A DNA stretch of 64,000 nucleotides from Streptomyces sp. NBC_00820 (GTDB taxonomy: Bacteria; Actinomycetota; Actinomycetes; Streptomycetales; Streptomycetaceae): contig NZ_CP108882.1 of NCBI RefSeq assembly GCF_036347055.1, positions 7,676,001 to 7,740,000 of the forward strand, given 5' to 3'. A program made the translations under genes and the position numbers. The notes under the pieces are model-generated. The model searched no databases and was not told where the DNA came from. It saw nothing but the letters and a program-made list of their open reading frames with translations. This document shows positions 50,629 through 58,203 of this stretch, piece after piece; the stretch's first letter is position 1, and every line of letters begins with the position of its first letter.

Positions 50629-50973
50629 TCACGCGATCGCGAGGACGACCGCGAGTGTCGAGTCGTACTTCTGCTGGCGCCCGGCGACCGACTCCAGGAC
50701 CTGCTGGGCGCTCTCCCACTGCTCGGGCTGGGCCTTGGCGAACTCCTGCCAGCCGATCACCACGAGGAGCCGGCCCGGCACCTCGGGCCCCCAGCCCACG
50801 TCGCCCGCGGCATCCGTGAAGGCCTGCCAGTTGCGGCCGGCGAAGGACGGCAGGTCGAGGGCGCTGGTGCAGCGGTCCATGAACCCGTTCTGGTCCGTGA
50901 CGCCGACGAGGTCGAGCGGGATGACCTTCCAGCCGGCCGCCTGGACCACGGACGCGAGAGTGGCGTGGGACAT
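50629..50973 (-). CDS. Barstar-like RNase inhibitor
   Basis: 114-aa protein of the barstar family, intracellular inhibitors of barnase-type RNases. LVGVTDQNGFMDRCTSALDLPSFAGRNWQAFTDAAGDV matches the barstar core, including the conserved FxGRNWxAFxD segment that contacts the RNase active site. ATG at 50973, AAGGCGG 7 bp upstream. No barnase-like toxin is visible within the window, so it is either an orphan immunity protein or protects against an RNase encoded elsewhere. Downstream of phzF on the same strand but separated by the CRISPR-repeat-like hairpins. Confidence 0.9.
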   Translation of the reverse strand: MSHATLASVVQAAGWKVIPLDLVGVTDQNGFMDRCTSALDLPSFAGRNWQAFTDAAGDVGWGPEVPGRLLVVIGWQEFAKAQPEQWESAQQVLESVAGRQQKYDSTLAVVLAIA

Positions 50974-51020
50974 TTCAGCACCGCCTTAGAGGGGCCGGGC
51001 CGGTCCGCTGCCTACGCCCG

Positions 51021-51110
51021 GAGCCGCCCCGCGGACGCGGGGGAGCTCCGGTGTGCGGACGAACGGCGCCGGCCGTTCGAGGAGACCATCCCCGCGGAAG
51101 CGGGGAGCAC
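51021..51110 (-). repeat. CRISPR-repeat-like pair, possible single-spacer remnant
   Basis: On the reverse strand, 51110-51082 reads GTGCTCCCCGC-TTCC-GCGGGGATGGTC, which resembles actinobacterial type I-E repeats. A degenerate second copy sits at 51049-51021, leaving 32 bp between, the normal I-E spacer length. Against a real array: the second copy has lost conserved bases, there are no cas genes, and the intervening 32 bp hold their own perfect hairpin (CGAACGGC/GCCGTTCG, 51060-51079), so it could be a series of terminator hairpins. Confidence 0.4.
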
Positions 51111-51147
51111 GTCGATGAACCCATCATGCCGCACGGTGAGCAAAGCC

Positions 51148-52077
51148 TCACGCTGAGCCGGTACCGGCCCCCTGGCGGACGTGCCCGATGGGTACGGCCT
51201 GTCCGGTGACCCGGGTGCGGTCGTCCCGCGGGTCCACCTCGATCAGCAGGTCGCTGGGGCGGCCCATGTCCTCTCCCTGGCGGATCGTGATCCTGGCGGC
51301 CGTGTCGCCGACGAGGTCCAGCGCGCGGAGGTAACCGCCGAACGCCGCGGCCGCCGCCCCGGTGGCCGGATCCTCCACGACACCCCCCACCGGGAACGGG
51401 TCCCGGGCGTGGAAGCGCTCCGCCGACTCGCGCCACACCAGATGCACGGTGGTCCAGCCGTGACTCCGCATCACCTCGGCGAGGCCGTCGAAGTCGTAGT
51501 CCAGGTACGCCAGCCGCTCCCGGGAGGCGGCGGCCAGCACCAGGTGGTCGTTGCCGCCGAACGCCACGTGCGGCGGCAACGCCGGGTCCAGGTCTTCGGA
51601 GGCCCAGCCCAGGGTCTTGAGCGCCGACTCCAGCTCGGTGCTCGTGGCGGGACGCGAACGGGTCGCCACGCTGGTGAGCGTGGCCAGCACCGCGCCCTCG
51701 GCGTCCACCCTGGTGGCCACGGGGATCTCGCCCGCAGGGGTGTCGAGGACGATCTCGCCCGGGCCCATCCGCTCGGCGAGGGCCACGGCCAGGGCGACCG
51801 TCGCGTGCCCGCAGAAGGCCACCTCGGCGAGCGGGCTGAAGTAGCGGACCCGGAACCGCCGCGTCGCTTCGTCGTGGGCGATGACGAAGGCCGTCTCGGA
51901 GTAGCCGATCTCGGCGGCGATGGCGAGCATCTGCGCGTCGTCGAGTCCGGAGGCGTCGAGCACGAGGCCGGCGGGGTTGCCTCCCGCCGGATCGTGGGTG
52001 AAGGCCGAATAGCGCAGGGACTCGGTGGCCGGCAGGGAGGGGCGCACGGGGCTCGTTCCGTTCACATCGAAGGTCAT
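51148..52077 (-). CDS. PhzF family phenazine biosynthesis-like isomerase
   Basis: 309-aa protein of the PhzF/diaminopimelate-epimerase fold. Marks: SAFTHDPAGGNPAGLVL, catalytic Glu61 in EIGYSETAF, RYFSPLAEVAFCGHATVALA and VEDPATGAAAAAFGGYL. In phenazine producers PhzF isomerises DHHA, but most family members lack phz clusters and their substrate is unknown; no phz genes are nearby. ATG at 52077. Divergent from a LysR regulator with only 83 bp between the starts, so it is probably the LysR target. Confidence 0.93.
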   Translation of the reverse strand: MTFDVNGTSPVRPSLPATESLRYSAFTHDPAGGNPAGLVLDASGLDDAQMLAIAAEIGYSETAFVIAHDEATRRFRVRYFSPLAEVAFCGHATVALAVALAERMGPGEIVLDTPAGEIPVATRVDAEGAVLATLTSVATRSRPATSTELESALKTLGWASEDLDPALPPHVAFGGNDHLVLAAASRERLAYLDYDFDGLAEVMRSHGWTTVHLVWRESAERFHARDPFPVGGVVEDPATGAAAAAFGGYLRALDLVGDTAARITIRQGEDMGRPSDLLIEVDPRDDRTRVTGQAVPIGHVRQGAGTGSA

Positions 52078-52113
52078 GGCTCTACGCTGCCATCGCACGG
52101 CAATCGAGTCCAA

Positions 52114-52139
52114 CGATAAATATCGATCCGATCCATCGA
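52114..52139. promoter_or_regulatory. Candidate LysR operator between phzF and lysR
   Basis: CGATA-AA-TATCG (52114-52125) and the overlapping TCGAT-ccgatcc-ATCGA (52123-52139) form symmetric sites in an AT-rich stretch of the 83-bp divergent gap, as LysR-type binding sites do. Confidence 0.5.
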
Positions 52140-52160
52140 GGTATCGCATACCCTGACGAC

Positions 52161-53039
52161 GTGGACACCCGCCTGCTGCACACCTTCACCACCCTCGCGC
52201 GGACCGGCAGTTTCACCGCCGCGGCCGCCGAGTTGCACCTTGCCCAGTCCACGGTCACCGTGCACATCCGCACCCTGGAACGAGACCTGGGCACTCGGCT
52301 CTTCGACCGCCTGCCCACGGGCGCGGTCCTCACCGAATCCGGCCGACGGCTGCGGGAGAGGGCCGAGGACGCACTTGACGCCGTGGCCCGGCTGAAAGCC
52401 GACGTCGAGGGGGCGGGGGGACCCGCTGTCGTCGGCACCCCCGAATCGCTGTGCTCGACCCGGCTGCCGGCCGTGATCGCCGCTCTGCGCACCGCCCACC
52501 CCGAGGTGGACATCCACCTGTCCGCGGCCGGAACCGCGGAGTGCCTGGAGGGTCTGCGGTCCGGACGTCTGGACCTGGCGCTGCTGCTGGAGGAGGAGGC
52601 CGGCTTCCACGAGGTGACGACCGAGCTGATCGCCCGTGAACCCCTCGCCCTCCTCTGCGCCCCCGGTCATCCGCTGGCCGCGCGCGCCCGCGCGGCGACC
52701 TGGGCGGAACTCGCCGCCGAGAGCTTCTTCCTGCTGGAACAGGGCTGTTCCTACAGCGACGCACTGGAGCGGCGGCTGCTCTCCGTGCCCGGCGCCCGGC
52801 CGCGGCTGACCCGATTCGGGAGCGTGGACGCGGCCCGTTCCTGCGTCGCCGCCGGACTGGGCCTGACGCTGCTGCCGTTGACGACCGTCGAGGAGTATCT
52901 GCGCGAGGGGCGCCTGGTGAGGGTCCGCGGGCCGCGGTTCGCCGACGTGCCGGTGCGGCTGGCCCGCCACCGCAGACGGTGGACGGCGCCGGCCGCACAG
53001 GCGTTCACGCGGGAACTCGTACGACAGTTGTCCCTCTGA
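52161..53039 (+). CDS. LysR family transcriptional regulator
   Basis: 292-aa LTTR. N-terminal HTH DTRLLHTFTTLARTGSFTAAAAELHLAQSTVTVHIRTLERDLGTRLFDR is complete; residues about 90-290 are the co-inducer-binding fold. Start GTG at 52161. Divergent from phzF, which it probably controls through the symmetric sites at 52114-52139. The inducer is unknown. Confidence 0.94.
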   Translation: MDTRLLHTFTTLARTGSFTAAAAELHLAQSTVTVHIRTLERDLGTRLFDRLPTGAVLTESGRRLRERAEDALDAVARLKADVEGAGGPAVVGTPESLCSTRLPAVIAALRTAHPEVDIHLSAAGTAECLEGLRSGRLDLALLLEEEAGFHEVTTELIAREPLALLCAPGHPLAARARAATWAELAAESFFLLEQGCSYSDALERRLLSVPGARPRLTRFGSVDAARSCVAAGLGLTLLPLTTVEEYLREGRLVRVRGPRFADVPVRLARHRRRWTAPAAQAFTRELVRQLSL

Positions 53040-53057
53040 CCCGGCCGGGAGCGGCCG

Positions 53058-53570
53058 TCAGGCGTGGAGGAGTTTGTTGAAGAAGGTCCGGTACTGCTGA
53101 AGTGCCAGGCGCAGGCCCTCCGTCTTGACCTCTTCCCCGCGGCTCCACTGGGCCTCGAGCTCCTTCTTGTGGTCGGAGAAAGTCTCGGCCAGGGACTGGA
53201 TGACCTCGGCCACCAGGGAATCGGCCGCACGGACCGCCTCCTTGGGGTCGTCGACGAAGGCACCCTGGATCTGTTCCCAGCGGCCCTGATACGACTCCGC
53301 CTCCTCGGCGGCGATCAGGGGCTCCTCACCCTCCCCGGTCGTCTGTGTGACTTCCTCCTCCTCTTCGTCCTCGTCGGTGGTGCGGCCCTCGTCCTCGTTC
53401 TCACCCGTCGGCTCCTCCGCACCCTCAGGTACGGCCGTGGCCTCGCCGGGGTAGGACGGAGGGGACGCTTCGGACGTGGTGTCCCGGCCCGGGCGGGCCA
53501 GGTCCTCCGTCGTCAACTCGGTCCGCGATGCGCTGATGTCGGTGTCTGAGTCTGTGCCGGAGTCTGACAT
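53058..53570 (-). CDS. Acidic stress-type protein with duplicated C-terminal domain, 170 aa
   Basis: 170-aa protein. Residues 1-95 are extremely acidic and disordered (Glu/Asp/Thr/Ser runs such as TDEDEEEEEVTQTTGEGEE). Residues 95-170 form a helical domain (YQGRWEQIQGAFVDDPKEAVRAADSLVAEVIQSLAETFSDHKKELEAQWSRGEEVKTEGLRLALQQYRTFFNKLL). The same domain occurs at the C-terminus of the membrane protein at 55893, whose copy shares FVDDP/FVDEP, AD-LV and the ending QYRTFFNKLL/HYRALFNELL. ATG at 53570 is chosen as the last start before the acidic region. No catalytic motif; a possible anti-aggregation or scaffold role is only a guess. Confidence 0.75.
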   Translation of the reverse strand: MSDSGTDSDTDISASRTELTTEDLARPGRDTTSEASPPSYPGEATAVPEGAEEPTGENEDEGRTTDEDEEEEEVTQTTGEGEEPLIAAEEAESYQGRWEQIQGAFVDDPKEAVRAADSLVAEVIQSLAETFSDHKKELEAQWSRGEEVKTEGLRLALQQYRTFFNKLLHA

Positions 53571-53961
53571 GGCAACTCTTTTCACGCTGTTTCGTGCCGA
53601 AGCGGAAAGTGCCGAAGCGGATGGGGCACGCCGAAGCACCATGGCGTCACTCGGTCTGCGGGGAGGGCGATCGTCGTGCTCGCGATGCTCGGTCTTCGAG
53701 TACCCCGGTCAAGGACGGGCACACCAGCGGCCCAGCCCGCCCGGCCGCCAAGTCGTGCGGGACGTCGTACGGCCGGTCGGCGTCGTACTCCCACCGGCCT
53801 CGTACTCCGACCGGCCGCATACTCCGATCGGCCCGTTTCCGTGTGCCCGACCGAGGGAACGCGCCGAGCGTCGGGCGGACGGGCCGCCGAGGCCGGTTCG
53901 GGTACGGCGTGCGGAAGGAGGCACCGTCCGGCTCACGTGACTGTCCGGAAGGAGCATTGCA
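53571..53961. promoter_or_regulatory. 391-bp divergent region with short repeats
   Basis: No gene seen. Contains a 15-bp direct repeat (GTGCCGAAGCGGA at 53594 and 53609) close to the acidic-protein start and three 17-bp units CGTACTCCGACCGGCCG at 53784, 53801 and 53818. GGAAGGAG at 53947-53954 is the ribosome-binding site of the hemerythrin gene. Confidence 0.5.
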
Positions 53962-54462
53962 GTGGCATCAAGTGATGTGGTCGAGCTGATCCTCAAGGAC
54001 CACCGGACCATGGAGGACCTCTTCCGGCGCATGCGCAGCACGGAGGCGGACCGGGCCGGAGCGCTGCGGGAGTTCGCCGACCTGCTGATCGCGCACGGTG
54101 AGGCGGAGGAGGTCGAGGTCTACCCGGCGCTGAAGCGCTACAAGCCCATCGACAACGAAGAGATCGAGCACGGATCGGAAGAACACGCCGAGGGCGAGAA
54201 GGCTCTGCTGGGGCTGCTCGAGGTCGAGGAGGTGGGCGGCGAGGACTGGGACGAGAAGCTGGAGAACCTGGTCGAGGCCGTCAACCACCACTTCGACGAG
54301 GAAGAACGCACGATCCTGAACGCCGCCCGGCAGAACCTCACCGACGAACGCCGGGACGAGCTGGGCGAGGCTTTCCTGCGGGAGCGGGCGGCACGGCTGG
54401 CCGTAGGGTGCGGCGACATCGCGAACGTCCGCCGGATCGTGCGGAGGCAGGAGAAGGAGTAG
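53962..54462 (+). CDS. Hemerythrin HHE-domain protein
   Basis: 166-aa non-haem di-iron protein of the hemerythrin-like family. Ligand pattern: His14 (LKDHRTME), His45 with Glu49 (AHGEAEEVEVY), His74/His79 (EHGSEEHAEGE), His111/Glu115-116 (NHHFDEEERT). In Streptomyces, several are induced with stress sigma-B-type regulons and may sense oxygen or nitric oxide. The C-terminal 30 residues are a helical tail. Start GTG 53962 with GGAAGGAG 7 bp upstream. Divergent from the acidic-protein gene; a strong stem-loop follows. Confidence 0.93.
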   Translation: MASSDVVELILKDHRTMEDLFRRMRSTEADRAGALREFADLLIAHGEAEEVEVYPALKRYKPIDNEEIEHGSEEHAEGEKALLGLLEVEEVGGEDWDEKLENLVEAVNHHFDEEERTILNAARQNLTDERRDELGEAFLRERAARLAVGCGDIANVRRIVRRQEKE

Positions 54463-54470
54463 GACGCCGC

Positions 54471-54520
54471 GGCGGCGGACGGAGTGGCCGCGCCCTCGCG
54501 CGGGCGCTCCGTCCGCCGCC
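54471..54520. terminator. Bidirectional stem-loop after hemerythrin gene
   Basis: Perfect 14-bp inverted repeat GGCGGCGGACGGAG / CTCCGTCCGCCGCC, with the 22-nt loop itself partly paired (GCCC/GGGC), between the convergent hemerythrin and CBS genes. Confidence 0.85.
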
Positions 54521-54540
54521 CCTGGGACCGGAGCCCCCGA

Positions 54541-54960
54541 TCACTCGCTGGGCAGTGCCGCGCTGATGCCGGCGAGTGCGGAGCCGGGGTCGACGGCGAT
54601 GGCCAGGTCCCCCAAGGAGACGATGCCGACAGGCCGGCCCTCCTCGACCACCGGCAGCCGTCGTACGGCCCGATGCCGCATCAGCCCCATGACCTCGTCG
54701 ACATCGTCATCGGGGGCGACGGTGATCAGGTCCTCGCTGCACGCGTTGGCCACGGTGCGGTCATGGATGTCGTCGCCCTCGGCCAGCACCCGGATGACCA
54801 GATCCCGGTCGGTGACCACCCCGCGCAGCCGGCCCTCGTCCACCACCAGCACGTCGCCGACGTCCTCGCGGCGCATCAGCTGGGCGACATCGACCACCGA
54901 CGTCAGGGGCTCCACCGTGACGAGGTCCGTAGTCATGATCTCGCGAACTTGCTGCGTCAT
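54541..54960 (-). CDS. CBS-domain protein (HRP1-like)
   Basis: 139-aa protein consisting of a CBS pair: residues 8-60 (IMTTDLVTVEPLTSVVDVAQLMRREDVGDVLVVDEGRLRGVVTDRDLVIR) and 75-130 (VANACSEDLITVAPDDDVDEVMGLMRHRAVRRLPVVEEGRPVGIVSLGDLAIA). CBS pairs bind adenine nucleotides. Size and layout are like mycobacterial hypoxic response protein 1 and other stress-induced actinobacterial CBS proteins. ATG at 54960 with GAGGGAGG about 4 bp upstream. Convergent with the hemerythrin gene; upstream 144 bp show nothing else. Confidence 0.93.
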   Translation of the reverse strand: MTQQVREIMTTDLVTVEPLTSVVDVAQLMRREDVGDVLVVDEGRLRGVVTDRDLVIRVLAEGDDIHDRTVANACSEDLITVAPDDDVDEVMGLMRHRAVRRLPVVEEGRPVGIVSLGDLAIAVDPGSALAGISAALPSE

Positions 54961-55104
54961 ACGCCCTCCCTCGTAGGGGAACACGGGGCATCGGTTCGAT
55001 GTCCACGCGCCCCGGGTACCCGGAACCGTGTCACCGAACACACAGGTCACGACGGCGTGCCGCGACCGCGCCGGGCTCACCGGCCGTGCCCGCTCCGTGC
55101 CGGA

Positions 55105-55614
55105 TCACCCGGGTGGCCGGCGGACCGTGTGCCGGTGCCGGATCCACAGCGGCCAGACGAACCAGCACAGCAGGTACCAGGCGACCACGCTCCCCACCAG
55201 CCAGAGCACCCGCATGTCGTGGGTCACGACCCGCAGGACGAGCAGGAGCGCGGCGGTCATCGTCGCCAGCAACAGGACCAGGCCGACGAAGGTCAGCCGT
55301 GAGGCCAGGGCGACCGCCTGCGGCTTCACACGTCGTCCGGCGACGAGCCGGTGCAGTGCCACAGGGCCGATCAGGGCCCCGGTCGCCGCGGCGCCCACGA
55401 TGACGGTCGCGACGTAGATCGCCCTGTCCGTGTCGTCGAGATCGGCGAACTTGGGAGTGAACACGACGGTGAGCAGAAAACCGAAGAGGATCTGTACGCC
55501 CGTCTGCGCGACCCGCACCTCCTGGATGAGGTCGCTCCATATGCGGTCGGCACGCTCCTCCACGGTCTCGTCGCGCCCCGTGCGCTCCGCGCCTGCGTCA
55601 CGTCCCGTGCCCAT
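55105..55614 (-). CDS. DUF6328 family membrane protein
   Basis: 169-aa integral membrane protein, DUF6328 as remembered. The N-terminal soluble part contains the family signature RDETVEERADRIWSDLIQEVRVAQTGVQILFGFLLTVVFTPKFADLD, followed by about four transmembrane helices (about 40-60, 70-92, 112-135, 140-160). Common in actinobacterial stress loci near CBS, hemerythrin or KatA-type genes. ATG at 55614 is preferred; GTG at 55659, beside the inverted repeat (55663-55695), is possible. Function unknown. Confidence 0.85.
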   Translation of the reverse strand: MGTGRDAGAERTGRDETVEERADRIWSDLIQEVRVAQTGVQILFGFLLTVVFTPKFADLDDTDRAIYVATVIVGAAATGALIGPVALHRLVAGRRVKPQAVALASRLTFVGLVLLLATMTAALLLVLRVVTHDMRVLWLVGSVVAWYLLCWFVWPLWIRHRHTVRRPPG

Positions 55615-55662
55615 CGTCGCCACGCCCTCCGTCGCCCGGTCACCGCTTCCCGCCTCCACGTC

Positions 55663-55695
55663 ATTCCACGTGAGGGGTCCCGCCTCACGTGGAAT
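55663..55695. promoter_or_regulatory. 13-bp inverted repeat upstream of DUF6328 gene
   Basis: ATTCCACGTGAGG / CCTCACGTGGAAT with a 7-nt loop (GGTCCCG). It contains two CACGTG centres and lies directly before the GTG/ATG start region, so it could be an operator or a leader hairpin that restricts translation. Confidence 0.55.
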
Positions 55696-55892
55696 CCACG
55701 CGACGGGAACGGGACGAGCCGGTCGGGTGAGGGCTGGGTGCGAGTTGGGTCCGGCTCGGTTGCGCGGCGGTTGCGCGACGGGTGCGGCGGCTGCGGCGGG
55801 CGCGCGGAGGACTCGCGGAGGGTGCGGACGGCCGCCTGACGGGCCGCCCGCCCCGCGCGGCCCGTACCGCTCGTACCGCGGACGTCCGCACC

Positions 55893-56474
55893 TCAGACGG
55901 CATCGCTCCGCTTGGTCCCCTCGTGGTCAGGAGCGTCGCCGGGCGAGCTGAGCAACTCGTTGAAGAGAGCGCGGTAGTGCACCATCGCGCCGCGCAGTTC
56001 CTCCGTGGTCGCACGGCCGTCCTCGCTGCGCAGCCGGACGTCGTGGGCGTCGCGGTAGTGCTCCAGGGTGCGGGCGTGTTCGACGGAGAGGTCCTTGAGC
56101 TGCTGCTCGAATCCCGCCGTCGGGTAGCCGCGGTCCTTCATCAGCCGGGTCACCAGACCATCCGCGTCGTCGACGCTCCGGCTCGGCTCGTCGACGAAGC
56201 GTTCCTGGGTGCCCTTCCACTCGGCGGCGTACCGCTCGCGTTCCTCCTTGGACAGGGGTTTGATGTCGAGATCCTGGTGCCGCTTCTCGCGGGAGTGCAG
56301 CTCACGTTCGGCCGACAGCCGGCCGTCCCCGGTTCCCACGGCCCGGTCGTACTCGGGCCCGAACCGCTTCCGCAGGTGGCGGCGCCGCGTCAGGAGCCAC
56401 ACCCCTGCGGCGATCAGAAGCAAGATGACCGCGATGGGGACAATGATGGCGATAAGGGTTTCAGTGGTGGTCAT
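55893..56474 (-). CDS. Membrane-anchored protein with the same C-terminal domain
   Basis: 193-aa protein with one N-terminal transmembrane helix (about 5-28, TLIAIIVPIAVILLLIAAGVWLL), basic cytoplasmic flank RRRHLRKRFG, a charged region, and a C-terminal helical domain (about 95-178: KGTQERFVDEPSRSVDDADGLVTRLMKDRGYPTAGFEQQLKDLSVEHARTLEHYRDAHDVRLRSEDGRATTEELRGAMVHYRALFNELL) paralogous to that at 53058. ATG at 56474, GGGAGG 5 bp upstream. Possibly a membrane counterpart of the soluble acidic protein. Confidence 0.8.
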   Translation of the reverse strand: MTTTETLIAIIVPIAVILLLIAAGVWLLTRRRHLRKRFGPEYDRAVGTGDGRLSAERELHSREKRHQDLDIKPLSKEERERYAAEWKGTQERFVDEPSRSVDDADGLVTRLMKDRGYPTAGFEQQLKDLSVEHARTLEHYRDAHDVRLRSEDGRATTEELRGAMVHYRALFNELLSSPGDAPDHEGTKRSDAV

Positions 56475-56507
56475 CGGACCTCCCGTTGTTCCCGGCCCGA
56501 GTACCCC

Positions 56508-56616
56508 TTTCACGAGGTGGTAGGCGTCCGGGCGTGTTTCACGAGGTGGTAGGCGTCCGGGCGTGCGAACGTCCGTCCGGCTCATGCCTGGCCCATGCCT
56601 GGCCCATGCCTGGCCC
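56508..56616. repeat. 29-bp tandem pair and 11-bp triplet upstream of flavin reductase
   Basis: Two identical 29-bp units (56508-56536 and 56537-56565) followed by three units of ATGCCTGGCCC at 56584, 56595 and 56606. They occupy the divergent promoter gap between the membrane protein and the flavin reductase. Confidence 0.9.
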
Positions 56617-56718
56617 ATTCCGGGGCCATGCGTGGCCTGTGTTCGGCCGACCACGGCCGCCCGGCCGCCGGTGACACTTCGGTCCCCGCCGAAGCGACCG
56701 GACCCTACGCTGCACGCC

Positions 56719-57369
56719 ATGAACGCAGGACTTCCTGGCACCGCGCCCGCACCGGCGACCACAGCCGCCACCCACCTGGAGATCGAACCGAGCATCCTGT
56801 ATTTCGGGACGCCGGTGGTGCTCCTGTCCACGGAGAACACGAACGGCACCTTCAACCTCGCCCCGATATCGTCCGCATGGGCACTCGGCCGGACGGTCGT
56901 GCTGGGGCTGGGCCGCGAGGGACAGACCGCGTCCAACCTCCGCAGCCGTCCCGACCTGGTGATCAGCCTGCCGTCCCCCGCCCAGTGGCCGGCCGTGGAG
57001 CGGCTGGCACCACTGACCGGCCGGAACCCGGTGCCCCCGAGCAAGCCCAAGGGCTGCCGCTTCGAGCCGGACAAGTTCGCCGCGGCCGGCCTGACCGCCC
57101 AGCCCTCCACGCTGGTCCGGCCTCCTCGCGTCGCCGGATGCCCGATCCAGTTGGAGGCCCGCGCCGAGCGGGTGCGGCCGGACGTCTCCGGTGACTTCGT
57201 CATCGTCGAAGCCGTCGTACGCCGGGTCCACGCCGACCCCCGCATCGTCCTTCCCGGACTCGGCCCGGAACTCGGCCAGTCCTACCGCACCGAGACACCG
57301 CACACGGTTCAGGGCGGTCGCCGGTCCGACGGTGTGTGGGGCCGACCGGTGCATCGTCCGCAGGGGTGA
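56719..57369 (+). CDS. Flavin reductase family protein with shortened C-terminal region
   Basis: 216-aa FMN-binding split-barrel protein. LEIEPSILYFGTPVVLLSTENTNGTFNLAPISSAWALGRTVVLGL is the typical flavin-contact core with the NxAPISS pattern. After VVRRVHADPRIVLPG the sequence jumps directly to LGPELGQSYRTETP; full-length relatives I remember have about 20-25 residues in between, including a xYxFRHYFG segment, so an in-frame deletion is suspected. The final PHTVQGGRRSDGVWGRPVHRPQG is not family-like. Substrate and partner enzyme unknown; no oxygenase is adjacent. ATG at 56719. Confidence 0.8.
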   Translation: MNAGLPGTAPAPATTAATHLEIEPSILYFGTPVVLLSTENTNGTFNLAPISSAWALGRTVVLGLGREGQTASNLRSRPDLVISLPSPAQWPAVERLAPLTGRNPVPPSKPKGCRFEPDKFAAAGLTAQPSTLVRPPRVAGCPIQLEARAERVRPDVSGDFVIVEAVVRRVHADPRIVLPGLGPELGQSYRTETPHTVQGGRRSDGVWGRPVHRPQG

Positions 57370-57399
57370 TCTCGCGGGCCAGGCCGTCCCCCGGGAGCC

Positions 57400-57810
57400 G
57401 TGACGCGGGTTGGACGGGGCGTGAAGAGGATTCTGCCCATGAGCGTGGCGCTGGCCCTTGCCTGTGTGGTCCCGTGTGCGGCACCGGCGGCCGCCGACTC
57501 CAGCGCCTGTACCCATCACTGGTCCGGACCCCAGGTGTGCGTCCGCCTGCAGGGCCGCAATTCGTACAACAGCGTCACGGCGATCTGGACGAACCCGCCG
57601 AAGGCGACGAAGAAGCGGGGGGTGCGATTGACGCTCGACGGAGATCAGCTCGGTGTGGTGCAGACGGCCCGTCGTGTGGGTGGGACGATCAGCTTCACGT
57701 GGTCGACGATGGACACCGACACGGACACGAAGGTCTGCGTGAGGTTCACCGGCATCAACAGGGTGGCCTGTGACAGGACCAAGTACATCGGCAACCGCGC
57801 CTCGTTCTAG
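57400..57810 (+). CDS. Small secreted protein, unknown function
   Basis: 136-aa protein with a signal peptide (basic start, then MSVALALACVVPCAAPAAADS; likely cleavage after AAA) and a mature domain of about 100 residues containing six cysteines. The mature part begins SSACTHHWSGPQVCVRLQGRNSYNSVTAIWTNPP and includes RVGGTISFTWSTMDTDTDTKVCVRF, a beta-rich pattern. No family recognised. GTG at 57400 with GGGAG close by; GTG at 57421 is an alternative. It follows the flavin reductase by 30 bp and may be co-transcribed. Confidence 0.75.
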   Translation: MTRVGRGVKRILPMSVALALACVVPCAAPAAADSSACTHHWSGPQVCVRLQGRNSYNSVTAIWTNPPKATKKRGVRLTLDGDQLGVVQTARRVGGTISFTWSTMDTDTDTKVCVRFTGINRVACDRTKYIGNRASF

Positions 57811-57900
57811 ACCCGCCTGCGTGCCCTCCGCGTGGACGAGGCTGCCAACTCGGAGGGTATGCAGGCAAGTCGGGGAAGTCGCCGGACCGCGGACGAGCGG

Positions 57901-58203
57901 TCAGCGACCGGGTTTCAGGATGTCGACGAGGGTGGGATGCACCCGGCCGGGTGTGATGGTGGTGATCGTGTACGTCGCGACGCCGTTGGTGACGAACGGG
58001 TCCTGAGCGGTGATCTCCTCGATCGTCCCGCGGTCGACGCCCCGGGCGATGATGGCGCCGCCGTCACGCGTGGGAACGGTCTGGCCGGAGACCAGGAAGG
58101 TGCCGGCGCAGTGATGGCGCTCCAAGTAGGCGACGTGGCCGGGGACATGGGGGGCGGCCTCCTGCTCCGTCGCGGTGTAGCGGAGCTGGAGCAGGTGCAG
58201 CAC
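57901..58203 (-). CDS. YciI family protein
   Basis: 100-aa YCII-related ferredoxin-fold protein. The N-terminal strand LLQLRYTATEQEAAPHVPGHVAYLERHHCAGTFLVSGQ includes the His pair spaced as in the family (RxxHxxxLxxL-type), and ITAQDPFVTNGVATYTITTI ends it. YCII domains are proposed hydrolases or stress-enzyme subunits; the activity is unproven. GTG at 58203 with GGAGG 5 bp upstream. Convergent with the secreted-protein gene; the upstream 244 bp show no other gene. Confidence 0.88.
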   Translation of the reverse strand: MLHLLQLRYTATEQEAAPHVPGHVAYLERHHCAGTFLVSGQTVPTRDGGAIIARGVDRGTIEEITAQDPFVTNGVATYTITTITPGRVHPTLVDILKPGR

